Assembly (NCBI RefSeq): GCF_016745255.1
Contig: NZ_JADOEQ010000005.1
Span: forward strand, 140,273-204,272
Length of the DNA stretch: 64,000 nucleotides
Direction: 5' to 3'
Source: Enterococcus sp. BWR-S5
Lineage (GTDB): Bacteria; Bacillota; Bacilli; Lactobacillales; Enterococcaceae
Numbering within the stretch: position 1 is the first letter of the stretch; each line of letters begins with the position of its first letter. Under the pieces are notes generated by a model. That model ran no database searches. It worked only from the letters and a program-made list of their open reading frames with translations, and had not been told where the DNA came from. The position numbers and the translations under genes were made by a program. This document shows, piece by piece, positions 45,838 to 55,695 of the stretch.

Positions 45838-46248
45838 ATGGCAAATTTAATATACAACCCAAAAGAAATCTTACAAAAAGAATTCAAATCAAAAATGCGC
45901 GGCTATGATCCAATTGAAGTTGATGAGTTTTTAGATAATGTCATCAAAGATTACGAAGCATTTAATAAAGAAATCTTGGCATTACAGGAAGAAAACAGTC
46001 GTTTGACTGCGAAGCTTGATCAGGCATCTAAGGTATCACAAACAATGCCTTCAAGAAGTGCAGGCATGCAAGAAGCACCTAAGAGTGCTGCTGTGACAAA
46101 CTTTGATATCTTAAAGAGATTGTCTAATCTTGAAAGAGAAGTTTTTGGTAAGAAGCTGGATGAAACTCCGGCACCGACGCGTACAGCTCCAGTGTATGAA
46201 TCAGCACCTCAACCATCACATGACAATGCTGAGACACGTCAATTTTAA
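45838..46248 (+). CDS. gpsB: Cell division regulator GpsB
   Basis: A 136-residue GpsB. The N-terminal DivIVA-like domain (about 1-65) has EILQKEFKSKMRGYDPIEVDEFLDNVIKDYE and a coiled coil; a flexible linker precedes the conserved C-terminal trimer segment FDILKRLSNLEREVFG. It links PBP1A and division proteins. The neighbouring ypsA, rnpB, recU and ponA match the conserved order. Confidence 0.95.
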   Translation: MANLIYNPKEILQKEFKSKMRGYDPIEVDEFLDNVIKDYEAFNKEILALQEENSRLTAKLDQASKVSQTMPSRSAGMQEAPKSAAVTNFDILKRLSNLEREVFGKKLDETPAPTRTAPVYESAPQPSHDNAETRQF

Positions 46249-46266
46249 TCAGTGATAGATAGCTCT

Positions 46267-46295
46267 TGCGAAAGAATCAACAGATTTCTTTCGCA
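46267..46295. terminator. Inverted repeat between gpsB and rnpB
   Basis: TGCGAAAGAA and TTCTTTCGCA form a perfect 10-bp stem, 18 bases after the gpsB stop. Only a short T-stretch follows in the wrong place, so termination is weak. Confidence 0.5.
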
Positions 46296-46311
46296 GGATT
46301 TATGCAAGTGG

Positions 46312-46700
46312 ATACCTGTAATTTTCGGGTTACCGCGGTCTGATTAATTCAGACTGAGGAAAGTCCATGCTCGCACAGGCTGAGATGTCTGTAGTGTTCG
46401 TGCTTAGCGAAATCATAAGCTAAGGTACTCTTTGGAGTAACGGCAGGAAAAATGACTAAGGCTTCGGCTATGTTTGAGTATCCTTGAAAGTGCCACAGTG
46501 ACGAAGCAGTACGGGAAACTGTACTGGTGGAACGCGGTAAACCCCTCGAGCGAGCAACCCAAATTTTGGTAGGGGCACTCTTCTAAAGGAAATGAACGAG
46601 TAGAAGAGGCAGAATACTTCTGCAGATAGATGGTGACCGTCAGTTTTTTTGCCTGAGAAAAGACTGATACAGAACATGGCTTATAGAAAATTACAGGCAA
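46312..46700 (+). ncRNA. rnpB: RNase P RNA, type B
   Basis: The catalytic RNA of RNase P, which matures tRNA 5' ends. The P1 helix closes the molecule: CCTGTAATTTTC (46315-46326) pairs perfectly with GAAAATTACAGG (46686-46697). Conserved parts are GAGGAAAGTCCATGCTCGCAC near the 5' end, GGTAAACCCCTCGAGCGAGCAA and ACAGAACATGGCTTATAG near the 3' end. Length of about 390 fits the Firmicutes B type. It follows gpsB, as in Bacillus. Ends are approximate. Confidence 0.95.
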
Positions 46701-46709
46701 TCAGGCTGA

Positions 46710-46738
46710 CCTTCCAACATTGTTGTGAAGGCTTTTTT
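46710..46738 (+). terminator. Terminator of rnpB
   Basis: CCTTC / GAAGG-based stem with an inner partial pairing, followed by T7. Confidence 0.75.
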
Positions 46739-46960
46739 TACGAATAGGGAAGAGATAGATATCTAACTAATCAAGGCAGTAAGAAGAATAAATGAACCAG
46801 CTGCAGCTGACGATAGAGCTGAAAACAGTAGTGTATTTTGCTTCAGAGAGCAGCTGCTTGAAGAGATAGAATGGTAGACAGAAGATAGAGACAGCACATC
46901 AGAGGCAGAAGTAATTTGAGGATGATGAGTAAGTGACAACCATAGAATAGGAGAGCTAGC

Positions 46961-48130
46961 ATGACGGATAAAAAATATCAGCTTGTTGCAACAGCGGCCA
47001 GTGGGCTTGAAGCCTTAGTCGGAAAAGAATTAAAGGATCTTGGCATTCCGTGTCAGGTAGAAAACGGCAGAGCTCGTTTTGAAGGAACAACAGAAACAAT
47101 CGCTACGGCAAATTTATGGCTAAGAACGGCTGACCGTGTCAAAATTGTTGTTGGTGAATTTGATGCTTACAGCTTTGATGAATTGTTTGAAAAGGTCAAG
47201 GCTTTACCTTGGGAGGATTATCTGCCATTTGATGCGGAATTTCCTGTTGCGGGTAAATCAATTAAATCAAAACTGTATAGCACACCTGATTGTCAGGCAA
47301 TCACAAAGCGTGCAATTGTGAATCGTCTTAGAGATGTGTATCATCGCCCAGCAAGTGTTCCACTGCCTGAAAGTGGCGCATTTTTCCAACTGGAAGTGGC
47401 TCTTTTGAAGGATCATGTTATGGTAACCTTGGATACGACCGGACCAAGCTTGTTTAAGCGTGGTTACCGTTTGGAAAAAGGCGGGGCACCACTTAAAGAA
47501 AACATGGCAGCAGCATTGGTTCTGCTTACGAACTGGCGGAAGGATCGCCCGTTTTATGATCCTGTTTGCGGTTCAGGAACGTTGTGTATCGAAGCAGCAC
47601 TGATGGGTCACAATATTGCACCTGGGTTTAATAGAGAATTTGCTTTTGAAGCGTGGGAATGGTTTGACCCAGCGGTTATTGAAAAGGTACGTGCAGAAGC
47701 AGAGGCACAAGCGGATTACGATATAGAATTGGATATCACAGGTTCAGATATCAATGGCAGAATGATTGAGATTGCTCAAGCCAATGCAGAAGAAATCGGA
47801 TTGGGCGATTCTATTCAGTTTAAGCAATTGGCCTTGAAGGATTTTTCTACTGATAAAGAATACGGTGTCATCGTTGCAAATCCGCCATACGGAGAACGTT
47901 TGGGTGATGAAGAAGCGGTGAGAGAGCTGTACAAAGAGATGGGGCACGTGTTCCGTCCGTTGAAAACCTGGAGCAAGTATATCTTGACCAGCGACCTTTC
48001 CTTTGAACAATATTATGGAGCAAAAGCGACCAAGAAGAGAAAGCTTTATAACGGGGCACTACGCACCGATTTATTCCAATATTGGGGCGAACGTCCGCCA
48101 AGAAAACCAAGAACAGAAAACGAGGGATAG
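46961..48130 (+). CDS. THUMP-domain 23S rRNA methyltransferase (RlmL/YpsC-like)
   Basis: A 389-residue SAM-dependent methyltransferase. N-terminal THUMP region (about 1-165), then the Rossmann fold with DPVCGSGTLCIEAALMG (SAM loop), GSDINGRMIEIAQANAEEIG and the N6/N2-type motif NPPYG. It matches YpsC/RlmL N-terminal half proteins that methylate G2445-type positions of 23S rRNA. It lies after rnpB, and carboxypeptidase M32 follows within two bases. Confidence 0.9.
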   Translation: MTDKKYQLVATAASGLEALVGKELKDLGIPCQVENGRARFEGTTETIATANLWLRTADRVKIVVGEFDAYSFDELFEKVKALPWEDYLPFDAEFPVAGKSIKSKLYSTPDCQAITKRAIVNRLRDVYHRPASVPLPESGAFFQLEVALLKDHVMVTLDTTGPSLFKRGYRLEKGGAPLKENMAAALVLLTNWRKDRPFYDPVCGSGTLCIEAALMGHNIAPGFNREFAFEAWEWFDPAVIEKVRAEAEAQADYDIELDITGSDINGRMIEIAQANAEEIGLGDSIQFKQLALKDFSTDKEYGVIVANPPYGERLGDEEAVRELYKEMGHVFRPLKTWSKYILTSDLSFEQYYGAKATKKRKLYNGALRTDLFQYWGERPPRKPRTENEG

Positions 48131-48132
48131 TT

Positions 48133-49638
48133 ATGAATGAAACATCTTTTCTAAGAGAGATAAAAGAGATAGATATGCTGAATCAGTCGTTGGGTCTTTT
48201 AGAGTGGGATGGCCAGACTGGGATGCCTGATGCCTCAAGCAGTTTTCGAGGAGATGTTGTCGGCTATTTGAACAAGCTTGCCTTTGAGAAAAATACCGGA
48301 CCTGTTATTCAAGAAGCAGTAGCCTATTTTACTGAGCATCCGGAAGAGCTTTCTGAGGTTGGTAAAGAGGTGTTCAACGAAGTAAAGGAAGACTATGAAC
48401 GAAACCACAGTATTGCTCCTGAAAGAATGGAAGCCTATCATGGCGAGATTTCCAAAGCGCACACCGCATGGCTGAATGCTAGAGAGAAAAAGGATTTCGG
48501 CGAGATGAAAACAGCGATTGGCAATCTGATTGCCTTTCTAAAGGAATTCATTCCTCACTGGCAAAAGGATGAAAAAACACCCTATGATGTGTTGCTGAAT
48601 CAGTATGAACCGGGTTTGACGGTAGAAAAACTGGATCAATTATTTGACGAGTTAAAAACTGGGATTATGGCAATCAGAAAAGAAATTGCCGAAAAGGGTA
48701 AGACTCCTCGGACAGACTTTCTATCACGTCCTGTCACAAAAGAGCAGCAAAAGCGCTTTGTGGTAGATGTTGCACAACAGCTGGGCTATGATTTTTCTAA
48801 GGGCCGATTGGACGATACAGTTCATCCATTTATGCTTGATTTGAACAGAAATGACGCAAGAATTACTACGAGATGGGATGAGGAAAACTTTTCGATGGCT
48901 GTTTTCGGTGTGATTCACGAGGCCGGACATGGGATATACGAACAGAATATCGATCCAAAATATGATTATACACCGTTATCAACAGGGGCTTCTATGGGTA
49001 TTCATGAATCGCAGTCTCTCTTCAACGAAATCATCCTTGGCAGCAGTCGCAGTTTTTGGAAAAAGCAGTATCCCTTATTCCAAGAATACACAGAGGGAAC
49101 CTTTGATGATATTGATTTTGATACGTTCTACAGAGGACTAAAGGAAACCAAGTCAAGCTTAATCCGTATTGAAGCAGATAGCCTTACTTATCCGCTGCAC
49201 ATTATTATTCGCTATGAAATCGAAAAAATGATTTTCAATGAAGAGGCTGCTCTTGAAGAGCTGCCAAAATTGTGGGCAGATAAATATGAGGAGTATCTGG
49301 GCATTCGTCCGGAGAACGACCTGGAAGGGATTCTTCAAGATGTTCACTGGTCAGGCGGCAGCTTCGGCTACTTCCCGTCCTATGCGCTGGGGTACATGTA
49401 CGCTGCACAATTGAATCATACGTTAAAGCAAAAGGTTAAGGTGGAAGATGTGCTGTTGTCAGATAACTATGCACCAATCTATAATTGGATGACAGAAAAC
49501 ATTCATCGCTTTGGCGCATCAAAAAAACCAAATGAGTTAATTGTTGCTGCAACAGGTGAAGAGCTTCGTTCAGATTATCTCATCGACTACATGAAATCTA
49601 TTTATTTTGATGTTTATCAAATTGACTCAGCAGAATAA
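48133..49638 (+). CDS. M32 family metallocarboxypeptidase
   Basis: A 501-residue Taq-type carboxypeptidase. The zinc motif HEAGH (VIHEAGHGIYEQ) and the downstream IHESQSLFNE supply the ligands and the conserved HES motif; IRIEADSLTYPLHIIIRYEIE is the family sequence that follows. No signal peptide, so it acts on cytoplasmic peptides. ATG 48133 is two bases after the preceding stop with GAGGG just upstream; an ATG at 48082 lies inside the methyltransferase gene and is rejected. Confidence 0.93.
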   Translation: MNETSFLREIKEIDMLNQSLGLLEWDGQTGMPDASSSFRGDVVGYLNKLAFEKNTGPVIQEAVAYFTEHPEELSEVGKEVFNEVKEDYERNHSIAPERMEAYHGEISKAHTAWLNAREKKDFGEMKTAIGNLIAFLKEFIPHWQKDEKTPYDVLLNQYEPGLTVEKLDQLFDELKTGIMAIRKEIAEKGKTPRTDFLSRPVTKEQQKRFVVDVAQQLGYDFSKGRLDDTVHPFMLDLNRNDARITTRWDEENFSMAVFGVIHEAGHGIYEQNIDPKYDYTPLSTGASMGIHESQSLFNEIILGSSRSFWKKQYPLFQEYTEGTFDDIDFDTFYRGLKETKSSLIRIEADSLTYPLHIIIRYEIEKMIFNEEAALEELPKLWADKYEEYLGIRPENDLEGILQDVHWSGGSFGYFPSYALGYMYAAQLNHTLKQKVKVEDVLLSDNYAPIYNWMTENIHRFGASKKPNELIVAATGEELRSDYLIDYMKSIYFDVYQIDSAE

Positions 49639-49719
49639 GGTGCATTCAAGTAATTATGTATAAATTCAAGCCCAACCAACAGACTATTGATTGGGTTCTC
49701 AAGAAGGGGATGGATAATC

Positions 49720-50436
49720 ATGCTGTCGATTAATGACTACTTATTGGCTGGTGAAACGACTCTTTCTAATCTGGTTATCGAGAATTATCGTAAAATCGGA
49801 TTGAGTGACGAAGAATTTCTATTCTGGCTTCAGCTCTATCGCTCCCAAGCGAAAGGGGATTTATTTCCGGATCTCGTATCAATCAGCGAGATAATGGCAA
49901 AACCCAAAGCATTGATATTTCAGCTTTTGAATGAGCTGGTATCTAAGGGCTGTATCCGAATCGATACGAAGAAAAATGAACAGGGACAGATGATGGATAC
50001 CTATGATTTGCTTCCTATTTTTCAAAAAATAGAAGCGGTGCAAAAAAATCAGACTACTCAAAATCAATTACAGTCCGAGGAAGAAGCCATCAAGCAGCTG
50101 TATCAGAATTTTGAAAAAGAGTTTTCACGCCCACTTTCTCCAATTGAGCTGGAAATGATTAGCCAATGGCTTGAGACGGATAACTATAAGCCGGAGCTGA
50201 TTCGTCTGGCGCTGAAAGAGGCGGTATTGAACCAAGCGTATAGCTTGAAGTACATTGATCGGATATTACTTGCTTGGGAACGGAAGAACTTTACGACAAA
50301 AGAACAGGTTGCAGAAGACCAGAAACGACGGAAGCAAGCCCTGATTCAAAAAGAGATTGAAGAAGAAAGTCGGACACAAGAGGAACTGCCAAAAGTGACA
50401 TTACACAATTGGCTGAACCCTGAGGACAGCGAATAG
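49720..50436 (+). CDS. dnaD: DnaD replication initiation protein
   Basis: A 238-residue DnaD: an N-terminal winged-helix DDBH1 domain (about 1-95; SINDYLLAGETTLSNLVIENYRKIGLSDEEF) and a C-terminal DDBH2 domain (about 120-200) with the YxxxIL-like KYIDRILLAWERKN. It helps load the helicase in Firmicutes. ATG 49720 follows AGAAGGGG; ATG 49687 adds unrelated residues. The nth gene follows after 10 bases. Confidence 0.93.
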   Translation: MLSINDYLLAGETTLSNLVIENYRKIGLSDEEFLFWLQLYRSQAKGDLFPDLVSISEIMAKPKALIFQLLNELVSKGCIRIDTKKNEQGQMMDTYDLLPIFQKIEAVQKNQTTQNQLQSEEEAIKQLYQNFEKEFSRPLSPIELEMISQWLETDNYKPELIRLALKEAVLNQAYSLKYIDRILLAWERKNFTTKEQVAEDQKRRKQALIQKEIEEESRTQEELPKVTLHNWLNPEDSE

Positions 50437-50446
50437 GAGGAACCTT

Positions 50447-51100
50447 ATGATTTCAAAAGCAAAGACAATGGAAGCAATCACGATTATGTATGAGATGTTT
50501 CCTGAGGCTGTCGGCGAGCTGCAGCATAAGAATCCTTTTGAACTATTGATTGCTGTCATTCTAAGTGCTCAGGCAACCGATGTATCTGTCAATAAGGCAA
50601 CTCCGGCACTTTTTGCCGCCTATCCTACACCGGAAGCTATGGCAGCAGCACCGCTAGATGATTTGATTGATAAGATAAAAACGATTGGTCTCTATCGGAA
50701 CAAAGGGAAAAATATTAAGGCCTGTGCTGCACAATTGATTGAACGCTATGGCGGTGAGGTCCCAAAGACCAGAGAAGAGCTGATTACATTGCCCGGTGTG
50801 GGTAGGAAAACAGCGAACGTTGTCATGGGGGATGCATTTGGAGAGCCTGCAATTGCAGTAGATACTCATGTTGAGAGAGTATCAAAACGACTGAGAATTT
50901 GTAAACTGGATGCCAGTGTGACAGAGGTTGAAGAAACCTTAATGAAGAAGGTGCCAAAAGAGCTATGGGTAAAAACACATCACACCATGATTTTCTTTGG
51001 GCGATATCATTGCTTAGCGAGAAATCCAAAATGTGAGGTTTGTCCGCTTCTCTACATGTGTCAGGATGGAAAAAGCAGAATGCAAGTGAAAAAGAAGTAG
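50447..51100 (+). CDS. nth: Endonuclease III
   Basis: A 217-residue HhH-GPD DNA glycosylase/AP lyase. LPGVGRKTANVVMGDAFG carries the helix-hairpin-helix and catalytic lysine, VDTHVERVSKRLRI the catalytic aspartate, and HCLARNPKCEVCPLLYMC the four cysteines (C-x6-C-x2-C-x5-C) of the [4Fe-4S] cluster. The dnaD-nth pairing is the usual Firmicutes order. Confidence 0.96.
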   Translation: MISKAKTMEAITIMYEMFPEAVGELQHKNPFELLIAVILSAQATDVSVNKATPALFAAYPTPEAMAAAPLDDLIDKIKTIGLYRNKGKNIKACAAQLIERYGGEVPKTREELITLPGVGRKTANVVMGDAFGEPAIAVDTHVERVSKRLRICKLDASVTEVEETLMKKVPKELWVKTHHTMIFFGRYHCLARNPKCEVCPLLYMCQDGKSRMQVKKK

Positions 51101-51120
51101 TAACAAATGAAGCGAACTAA

Positions 51121-51172
51121 AAAAACAGCCATCTGAGGATCAAATCATTCATTGATTCTCAGATGGCTGTTT
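51121..51172. terminator. Bidirectional terminator between nth and the GDPD gene
   Basis: 15-bp perfect stem AAACAGCCATCTGAG / CTCAGATGGCTGTTT with flanking A and T runs, between convergent genes. Confidence 0.92.
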
Positions 51173-51176
51173 GTCT

Positions 51177-52979
51177 CTAACCGATGCCTGTAACGAAGTA
51201 AAAGAGCTTGTCAGAGTATGTTGGCTCTTTTAAGTCTGTCTTAACAGTCTCATTCAAAAGTGTCATGTAGTCAGTAATAATGCCATCTACGCCATAAAAC
51301 ATCATACGAGTCATCGTATCTTCATCGTTCACGGTCCAAGCATAAACCTTCTTGCCGTCGCTATGAGCAGCATCAATAAAGTTTCGGTTTAGTGTGGTGT
51401 ATTCCATTGTAAAGAAATCTACCGTCGCGATAGGAGGTCCTACAATGTTGAAGGGGAGAATATACCCGACGTAAAACTGAGGTTCAATTTTCTTTAGCTT
51501 TGCTGCAACGTCAAAGGTTAAGGTGTGAATGATATGATTTTCTGCTAAGATGGTTTCTCGATATTTAGAAACAAATCGGTCAACCATATCAGGGCTATCC
51601 TGAGGCGTTGCTTTAATTTCAATTAAAAGGCGCTGATTTATTTTTTTTGCTTCCGCCAAATAATCATCAAAGGAAACAAGGGGCTGCTCCATGCCATTTT
51701 CCTTAACAGTTAACTGCTCAAGCTCTGCCAAGGTCAGCTGATTTGGTCGTTTATTGACACCGGTCAATGCCTTCAAATTGAAGTCATGCATCACAACAAA
51801 CTGCTTGTCCTTTGTTTCTTGGATATCCATCTCTACATAAGAAGGATGGAGCTTGCTTGTTTTCCTTAACGCATCTAAGCTGTTTTGCACGCTATTGCTA
51901 TCATCTACTCCTCGATGGGAAATTGTCAGCGGCTTCTTAATGGAATAGTTACTCAAGTAGTTTGTATTGTAAGTACCAACGCCGATACCAAAGAGAACAG
52001 CGATAAAAGCAAAACCGGCTGCTTTTCCAAAGGTCCAAGGTTTTGCAGGAGTTGCCTCTTCACGTCTATACCAAGAAGGTAGTTCCGGAAGAAAGCCTTC
52101 ATCATCCATAAAATCAATTGTGATATAAAAAATCCCAACAGTGGACAAAACGATATTCAGTAAGAACATCACCTGTAGCAAGGTCATTGCAATAACTGCT
52201 CCCGGTAGTGCATAGGTTGGAAGGTATACTTCAATTCCAGATTGAGCAAGAAAAATCAGGGAATAACCAATTGCGGAAATCAAAAGAATCGTACCGCCGA
52301 TGAGTATGAATTGACCCAAGATTTTGAAAAACCGCTTTTTAGTGCTTGCCCAGCTTTCCTTTACAGCTTCCTTAAATGTCAAATCCCTCAAAATCATCTC
52401 CGGTAAAGCAAAAATCAGCCGTACAGAGAGGTAAATCAATAGGAGATAGGCAACAATTACTGAGGCAACAATAATGACCCGATTGGCAAAAATATAGTCC
52501 AGAATAAAAGCTGGAATCTTAATTTTAGAAAGAAGATCAGAGTTGAAGCTCAATCCGCTGAAGGGAAGAATAAGAAAGAAATAAAACAGAAAGAACAGAA
52601 TAGTGCTGGGTTTGATTTTTTTCAACTGGCTGATTGTTCCGACTAACAGCTGTCTCAATGAAATTGGTTCTTTCTTTTTGATAAAGAAAACACTTAACAG
52701 TAAAAAAGTGAATTCCACGAACACGCTGATAAGAATAGTCAATAAAACAAGCAGGAGTGCGATCAAGACACCGGGATGCTTATTAAGGATTATTCCAATC
52801 GAGTCATAGGAAAGGTAATCGATTTTCCCTTGTCTTAGAATAAAACGGGTAAGGCTCGAAAGAAATGGCAATAAAATAAAAAGCATAAAGCCGTGAAGCA
52901 GCAAGACATCACGAAAATAAGCAGTTGTGCTTTTTAAGAAATCAATAAGGTTAATTATACTGTTTTTGAAGTAGTTCAT
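51177..52979 (-). CDS. Membrane-anchored glycerophosphodiester phosphodiesterase
   Basis: A 600-residue protein with an N-terminal membrane region of about eight helices (GPDPase_memb type, about 1-335) and a C-terminal GDPD domain (about 350-590) with SHRGVDDSNSVQNS, VEMDIQETKDKQFVVMHDFNL (metal and second catalytic histidine) and a late IEIKATP. It likely releases glycerol-3-phosphate from glycerophosphodiesters or lipoteichoic acid. The VQN in place of the common PEN is usual for this membrane subfamily. No partner genes. Confidence 0.9.
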   Translation of the reverse strand: MNYFKNSIINLIDFLKSTTAYFRDVLLLHGFMLFILLPFLSSLTRFILRQGKIDYLSYDSIGIILNKHPGVLIALLLVLLTILISVFVEFTFLLLSVFFIKKKEPISLRQLLVGTISQLKKIKPSTILFFLFYFFLILPFSGLSFNSDLLSKIKIPAFILDYIFANRVIIVASVIVAYLLLIYLSVRLIFALPEMILRDLTFKEAVKESWASTKKRFFKILGQFILIGGTILLISAIGYSLIFLAQSGIEVYLPTYALPGAVIAMTLLQVMFLLNIVLSTVGIFYITIDFMDDEGFLPELPSWYRREEATPAKPWTFGKAAGFAFIAVLFGIGVGTYNTNYLSNYSIKKPLTISHRGVDDSNSVQNSLDALRKTSKLHPSYVEMDIQETKDKQFVVMHDFNLKALTGVNKRPNQLTLAELEQLTVKENGMEQPLVSFDDYLAEAKKINQRLLIEIKATPQDSPDMVDRFVSKYRETILAENHIIHTLTFDVAAKLKKIEPQFYVGYILPFNIVGPPIATVDFFTMEYTTLNRNFIDAAHSDGKKVYAWTVNDEDTMTRMMFYGVDGIITDYMTLLNETVKTDLKEPTYSDKLFYFVTGIG

Positions 52980-53188
52980 GTTGGCTCATCCTATCTATGT
53001 CTCCGTTAGTAAATGAAGGAGTTTTTCTATGTGGTGTGGGAAAGAAGTGACGAATGAAAAGCGACTATGATTAGATAATCGCTGTCATCAATACTCGATT
53101 TTTATTATCGTTCAAAATTGGAAAAAATCGGGATAGAAGTGTTAAGATGCTTCGAAAACAACTATTCTTCAGCTTTAGGTACAAAGAA

Positions 53189-53217
53189 AGCTTGGGATTT
53201 GAGTGCTATCCCAAGCT
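53189..53217 (-). terminator. Terminator of the TVP38-family gene
   Basis: 10-bp perfect stem AGCTTGGGAT / ATCCCAAGCT; on the minus strand TTTCTTT follows. It lies 28 bases after the stop of the TVP38-family gene. Confidence 0.75.
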
Positions 53218-53244
53218 CCTAGTATCATTATAAAGAGTTCCGCT

Positions 53245-53844
53245 TTAAAAGCCTAATAAAGTGTTCAAATAACCGCCTCCGTAAATCAAGGCTAAGCTAT
53301 AAATGGCAATCGATAAAGGTTTACCTAAAATGATAATTAATGTAAATTTTTTAAGCGACATTTTAGTCATTCCAGCGAGTAAACATAGTGCATCGTCTGG
53401 CGAGAATGGAAATAGAATTGCTAATGTAAATAATCGCTCAAACCGGTTTTCATTATCTAACCAACCAATATATTTATTATAGGTCTTATCGCTGATTAAG
53501 CTCAGTACGAACGGTTTGCCGTATTTTTTACTAAGCATAAAGATGATAACTGAACCAATTGCAATTCCAACATAATTGTAGATAAATCCTGCAACCGGAC
53601 CGAAGATTAAAACACCTGCTGCACAGCTGATGCCGCCTGGAATGATTGGAATCACGACCTGTATAATTTGAATGAACATAAAGATTATCGGACCGAGAAT
53701 GACGGAATTACCGACCAGCCCTCTCAAGGCATTTGTATCTTGGAAAACACCTAGTTTTAAAAAGTAAACAGTCACGATTATAGTAGCAACAATTCCGATA
53801 ACGGAAACCATTTGAATAATTTTTCTTGAAAGAGCTATACTCAT
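53245..53844 (-). CDS. TVP38/TMEM64 family membrane protein
   Basis: A 199-residue membrane protein with about five or six hydrophobic segments. IQVVIPIIPGGISCAAGVLIFGPVAGFIYNYVGIAIGS and RLFTLAILFPFSPDDALCLLAGMTKMSLKKF are the SNARE-associated (DedA/TVP38) signatures, the latter with the conserved FSPDD region. Family members are linked to lipid scrambling and membrane homeostasis. GGGGATGAG precedes the ATG. It stands alone. Confidence 0.88.
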   Translation of the reverse strand: MSIALSRKIIQMVSVIGIVATIIVTVYFLKLGVFQDTNALRGLVGNSVILGPIIFMFIQIIQVVIPIIPGGISCAAGVLIFGPVAGFIYNYVGIAIGSVIIFMLSKKYGKPFVLSLISDKTYNKYIGWLDNENRFERLFTLAILFPFSPDDALCLLAGMTKMSLKKFTLIIILGKPLSIAIYSLALIYGGGYLNTLLGF

Positions 53845-54311
53845 CTATCTCATCCCCTTGTTGTTGTAATGATAATCTATTCAAGTAGGCCTCTTCTTGA
53901 GGTTACATTTATTCTATCATTGTTTTGCCTATAAATTGAATAACAATATTGTAAGGAAGCGCGGTCTAAGCAAAAGCCAATGCTTCATCCTGTGAATCTA
54001 TTGTCATTATAGCCTGTTTTATAGTTGTGTACATCAAACTTTAGCCTGAAAATAATTATTTTAGAGCTTAATTAAGGAAAGTGTTTTGAAGCGACTGGCT
54101 GGAAGAATGGAAGCAACAGGCGTAAAATCAGTGTAAACTGAAGAGTTAGCAATGTGGAGAATGAGTAAACGAACAGCTTTGTCACAGTTATTAAGAATGA
54201 ATAAAGGAAGGGCTAATCCTTCAAGTTTTTAGTGGAGGGCCATTTGTTCGTAGTATTCAATAGCGAAAAATGATAAAATAAAAAAGATTATGAATGAAAT
54301 GAGGTCTTTAC
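53845..54311. other. Intergenic region before rimM without a gene
   Basis: 467 bases between divergent genes. No clean promoter, RNA or coding frame is visible. Firmicutes usually have rpsP and a KH-protein gene ahead of rimM, but neither is here. Confidence 0.5.
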
Positions 54312-54836
54312 GTGGTTGAATATTTAAATGTGGGAAAAATCGTGAATACACAAGGAATCAAAGGTGAGGTAAGAATCATTTCGCAAACTGATTTTCCGGA
54401 GCTTCGCTATAAGAAAGGTTCAGTACTAACGCTTTTTCAAGATGGAAAGAAGCCGGTTCAGCTTGTTATCAAGAGTCATAGAAAGCATAAAAATTTCGAT
54501 ATTGTAAGTTTTGAGGAGCATCTATCAATTAATGATGTGGAGAAATATCGAGATGGGATTTTGAAAATCGAAAAAGATCAAGTCGGCGAGTTAGAAGATA
54601 ATGAATTTTACTATCATGAAATTATTGGCTTGAAAGTATTCGATGAGGCAGGTACAGAACTGGGGAAAATCAAAGAAATTCTTTCTCCGGGAGCAAACGA
54701 CGTCTGGGTTGTACAGCGAGTAAAGAAAAAGGATTTGTTGCTTCCTTACATTGAGTCTGTCGTTAAAAAAGTGGATGTTGCCAATGGTCAAGTCGTTGTA
54801 GAGATTCCAGAAGGATTGATTGACGATGAAGATTGA
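54312..54836 (+). CDS. rimM: Ribosome maturation factor RimM
   Basis: A 174-residue 16S rRNA processing factor. N-terminal RimM domain: [26 protein letters not shown]-terminal PRC barrel: [36 protein letters not shown] and [14 protein letters not shown]. The GTG start is 7 bases from GAGG. It overlaps trmD by 11 bases, so the two are coupled. Confidence 0.95.
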   Translation: MVEYLNVGKIVNTQGIKGEVRIISQTDFPELRYKKGSVLTLFQDGKKPVQLVIKSHRKHKNFDIVSFEEHLSINDVEKYRDGILKIEKDQVGELEDNEFYYHEIIGLKVFDEAGTELGKIKEILSPGANDVWVVQRVKKKDLLLPYIESVVKKVDVANGQVVVEIPEGLIDDED

Positions 54837-55566
54837 TATTCTGACATTGTTTCCTCGGATGTTTGAAGGACCACTAGGTGAGTCAATTATAGGAAAGGCT
54901 GTAGAGAAAGAGCTATTGGATATTCAGGTATTCAATTTTCGAGATTTCTCAGACAATAAGCATCAAACCGTTGATGACTATCCTTATGGCGGAGGCGCAG
55001 GTATGCTGTTGAAAGCACAGCCAATATTTTCAGCAATGGACGCGATCGAAGAACAGGCGCCTCAAACGAAAAAAAGAGTCATTTTACTTGATCCGGCAGG
55101 GAAACAATTTGATCAGTCAATGGCTGAGGAGTTTTCACAGGAGGAGCATCTGGTATTTATTTGTGGACACTATGAAGGCTATGATGAACGGATTCGAACG
55201 CTAGTGACAGATGAAGTATCATTGGGGGATTATGTTCTTACCGGAGGCGAGTTGGGAGCCATGGTTATGGTGGATGCAACCGTTCGACTGCTGCCTGAGG
55301 TATTAGGAAATAATCTGTCGGCACAGACAGATTCCCATTCTACAGGTCTGTTAGAACACCCGCAATACACGCGTCCGGCAGAGTTCAATGGGATGATGGT
55401 TCCGGAAGTATTAATGAATGGGAATCATAAGCTGATTGAAGAGTGGCAGCTGAAGGAATCGCTTCGGCGAACCTACCAACGAAGACCTGATATGCTTGAA
55501 AAGCTGGAGCTGACAGAGCAAATGAAGAAAATGCTTCAGGAAGTGCAACAAGAAGAGCAAGAATAG
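54826..55566 (+). CDS. trmD: tRNA (guanine-N1)-methyltransferase
   Basis: A 246-residue SPOUT methyltransferase for m1G37. Trefoil-knot motifs: [40 protein letters not shown] and the C-terminal [28 protein letters not shown] 54826 is 10 bases from AAGGA. rplS, its usual downstream neighbour, is displaced by 7.9 kb here, and a strong terminator follows trmD. Confidence 0.96.
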   Translation: MKIDILTLFPRMFEGPLGESIIGKAVEKELLDIQVFNFRDFSDNKHQTVDDYPYGGGAGMLLKAQPIFSAMDAIEEQAPQTKKRVILLDPAGKQFDQSMAEEFSQEEHLVFICGHYEGYDERIRTLVTDEVSLGDYVLTGGELGAMVMVDATVRLLPEVLGNNLSAQTDSHSTGLLEHPQYTRPAEFNGMMVPEVLMNGNHKLIEEWQLKESLRRTYQRRPDMLEKLELTEQMKKMLQEVQQEEQE

Positions 55567-55640
55567 GTGATATCGAGCCAAGTTAGTTGAGACAAAGCCT
55601 GAATTTATGCTAAGGTAAGCCTTGGACATAAATACTAGAA

Positions 55641-55687
55641 CAGGAACCAAAGGTGTCTGAAAAGACACTCTTGGTTCCTGTTTTTTG
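55641..55687 (+). terminator. Terminator of rimM-trmD
   Basis: 18-bp stem CAGGAACCAAAGGTGTCT with near-perfect complement (loop GAAA), then T6. Confidence 0.92.
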
Positions 55688-55695
55688 ATAATTAT

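Noticed and set aside
51177..52979. Loss of the usual PEN glutamate in the GDPD domain as a sign of inactivation.
   Set aside because: VQN is normal for the membrane-linked GDPD subfamily, and the catalytic histidines and metal residues are present.
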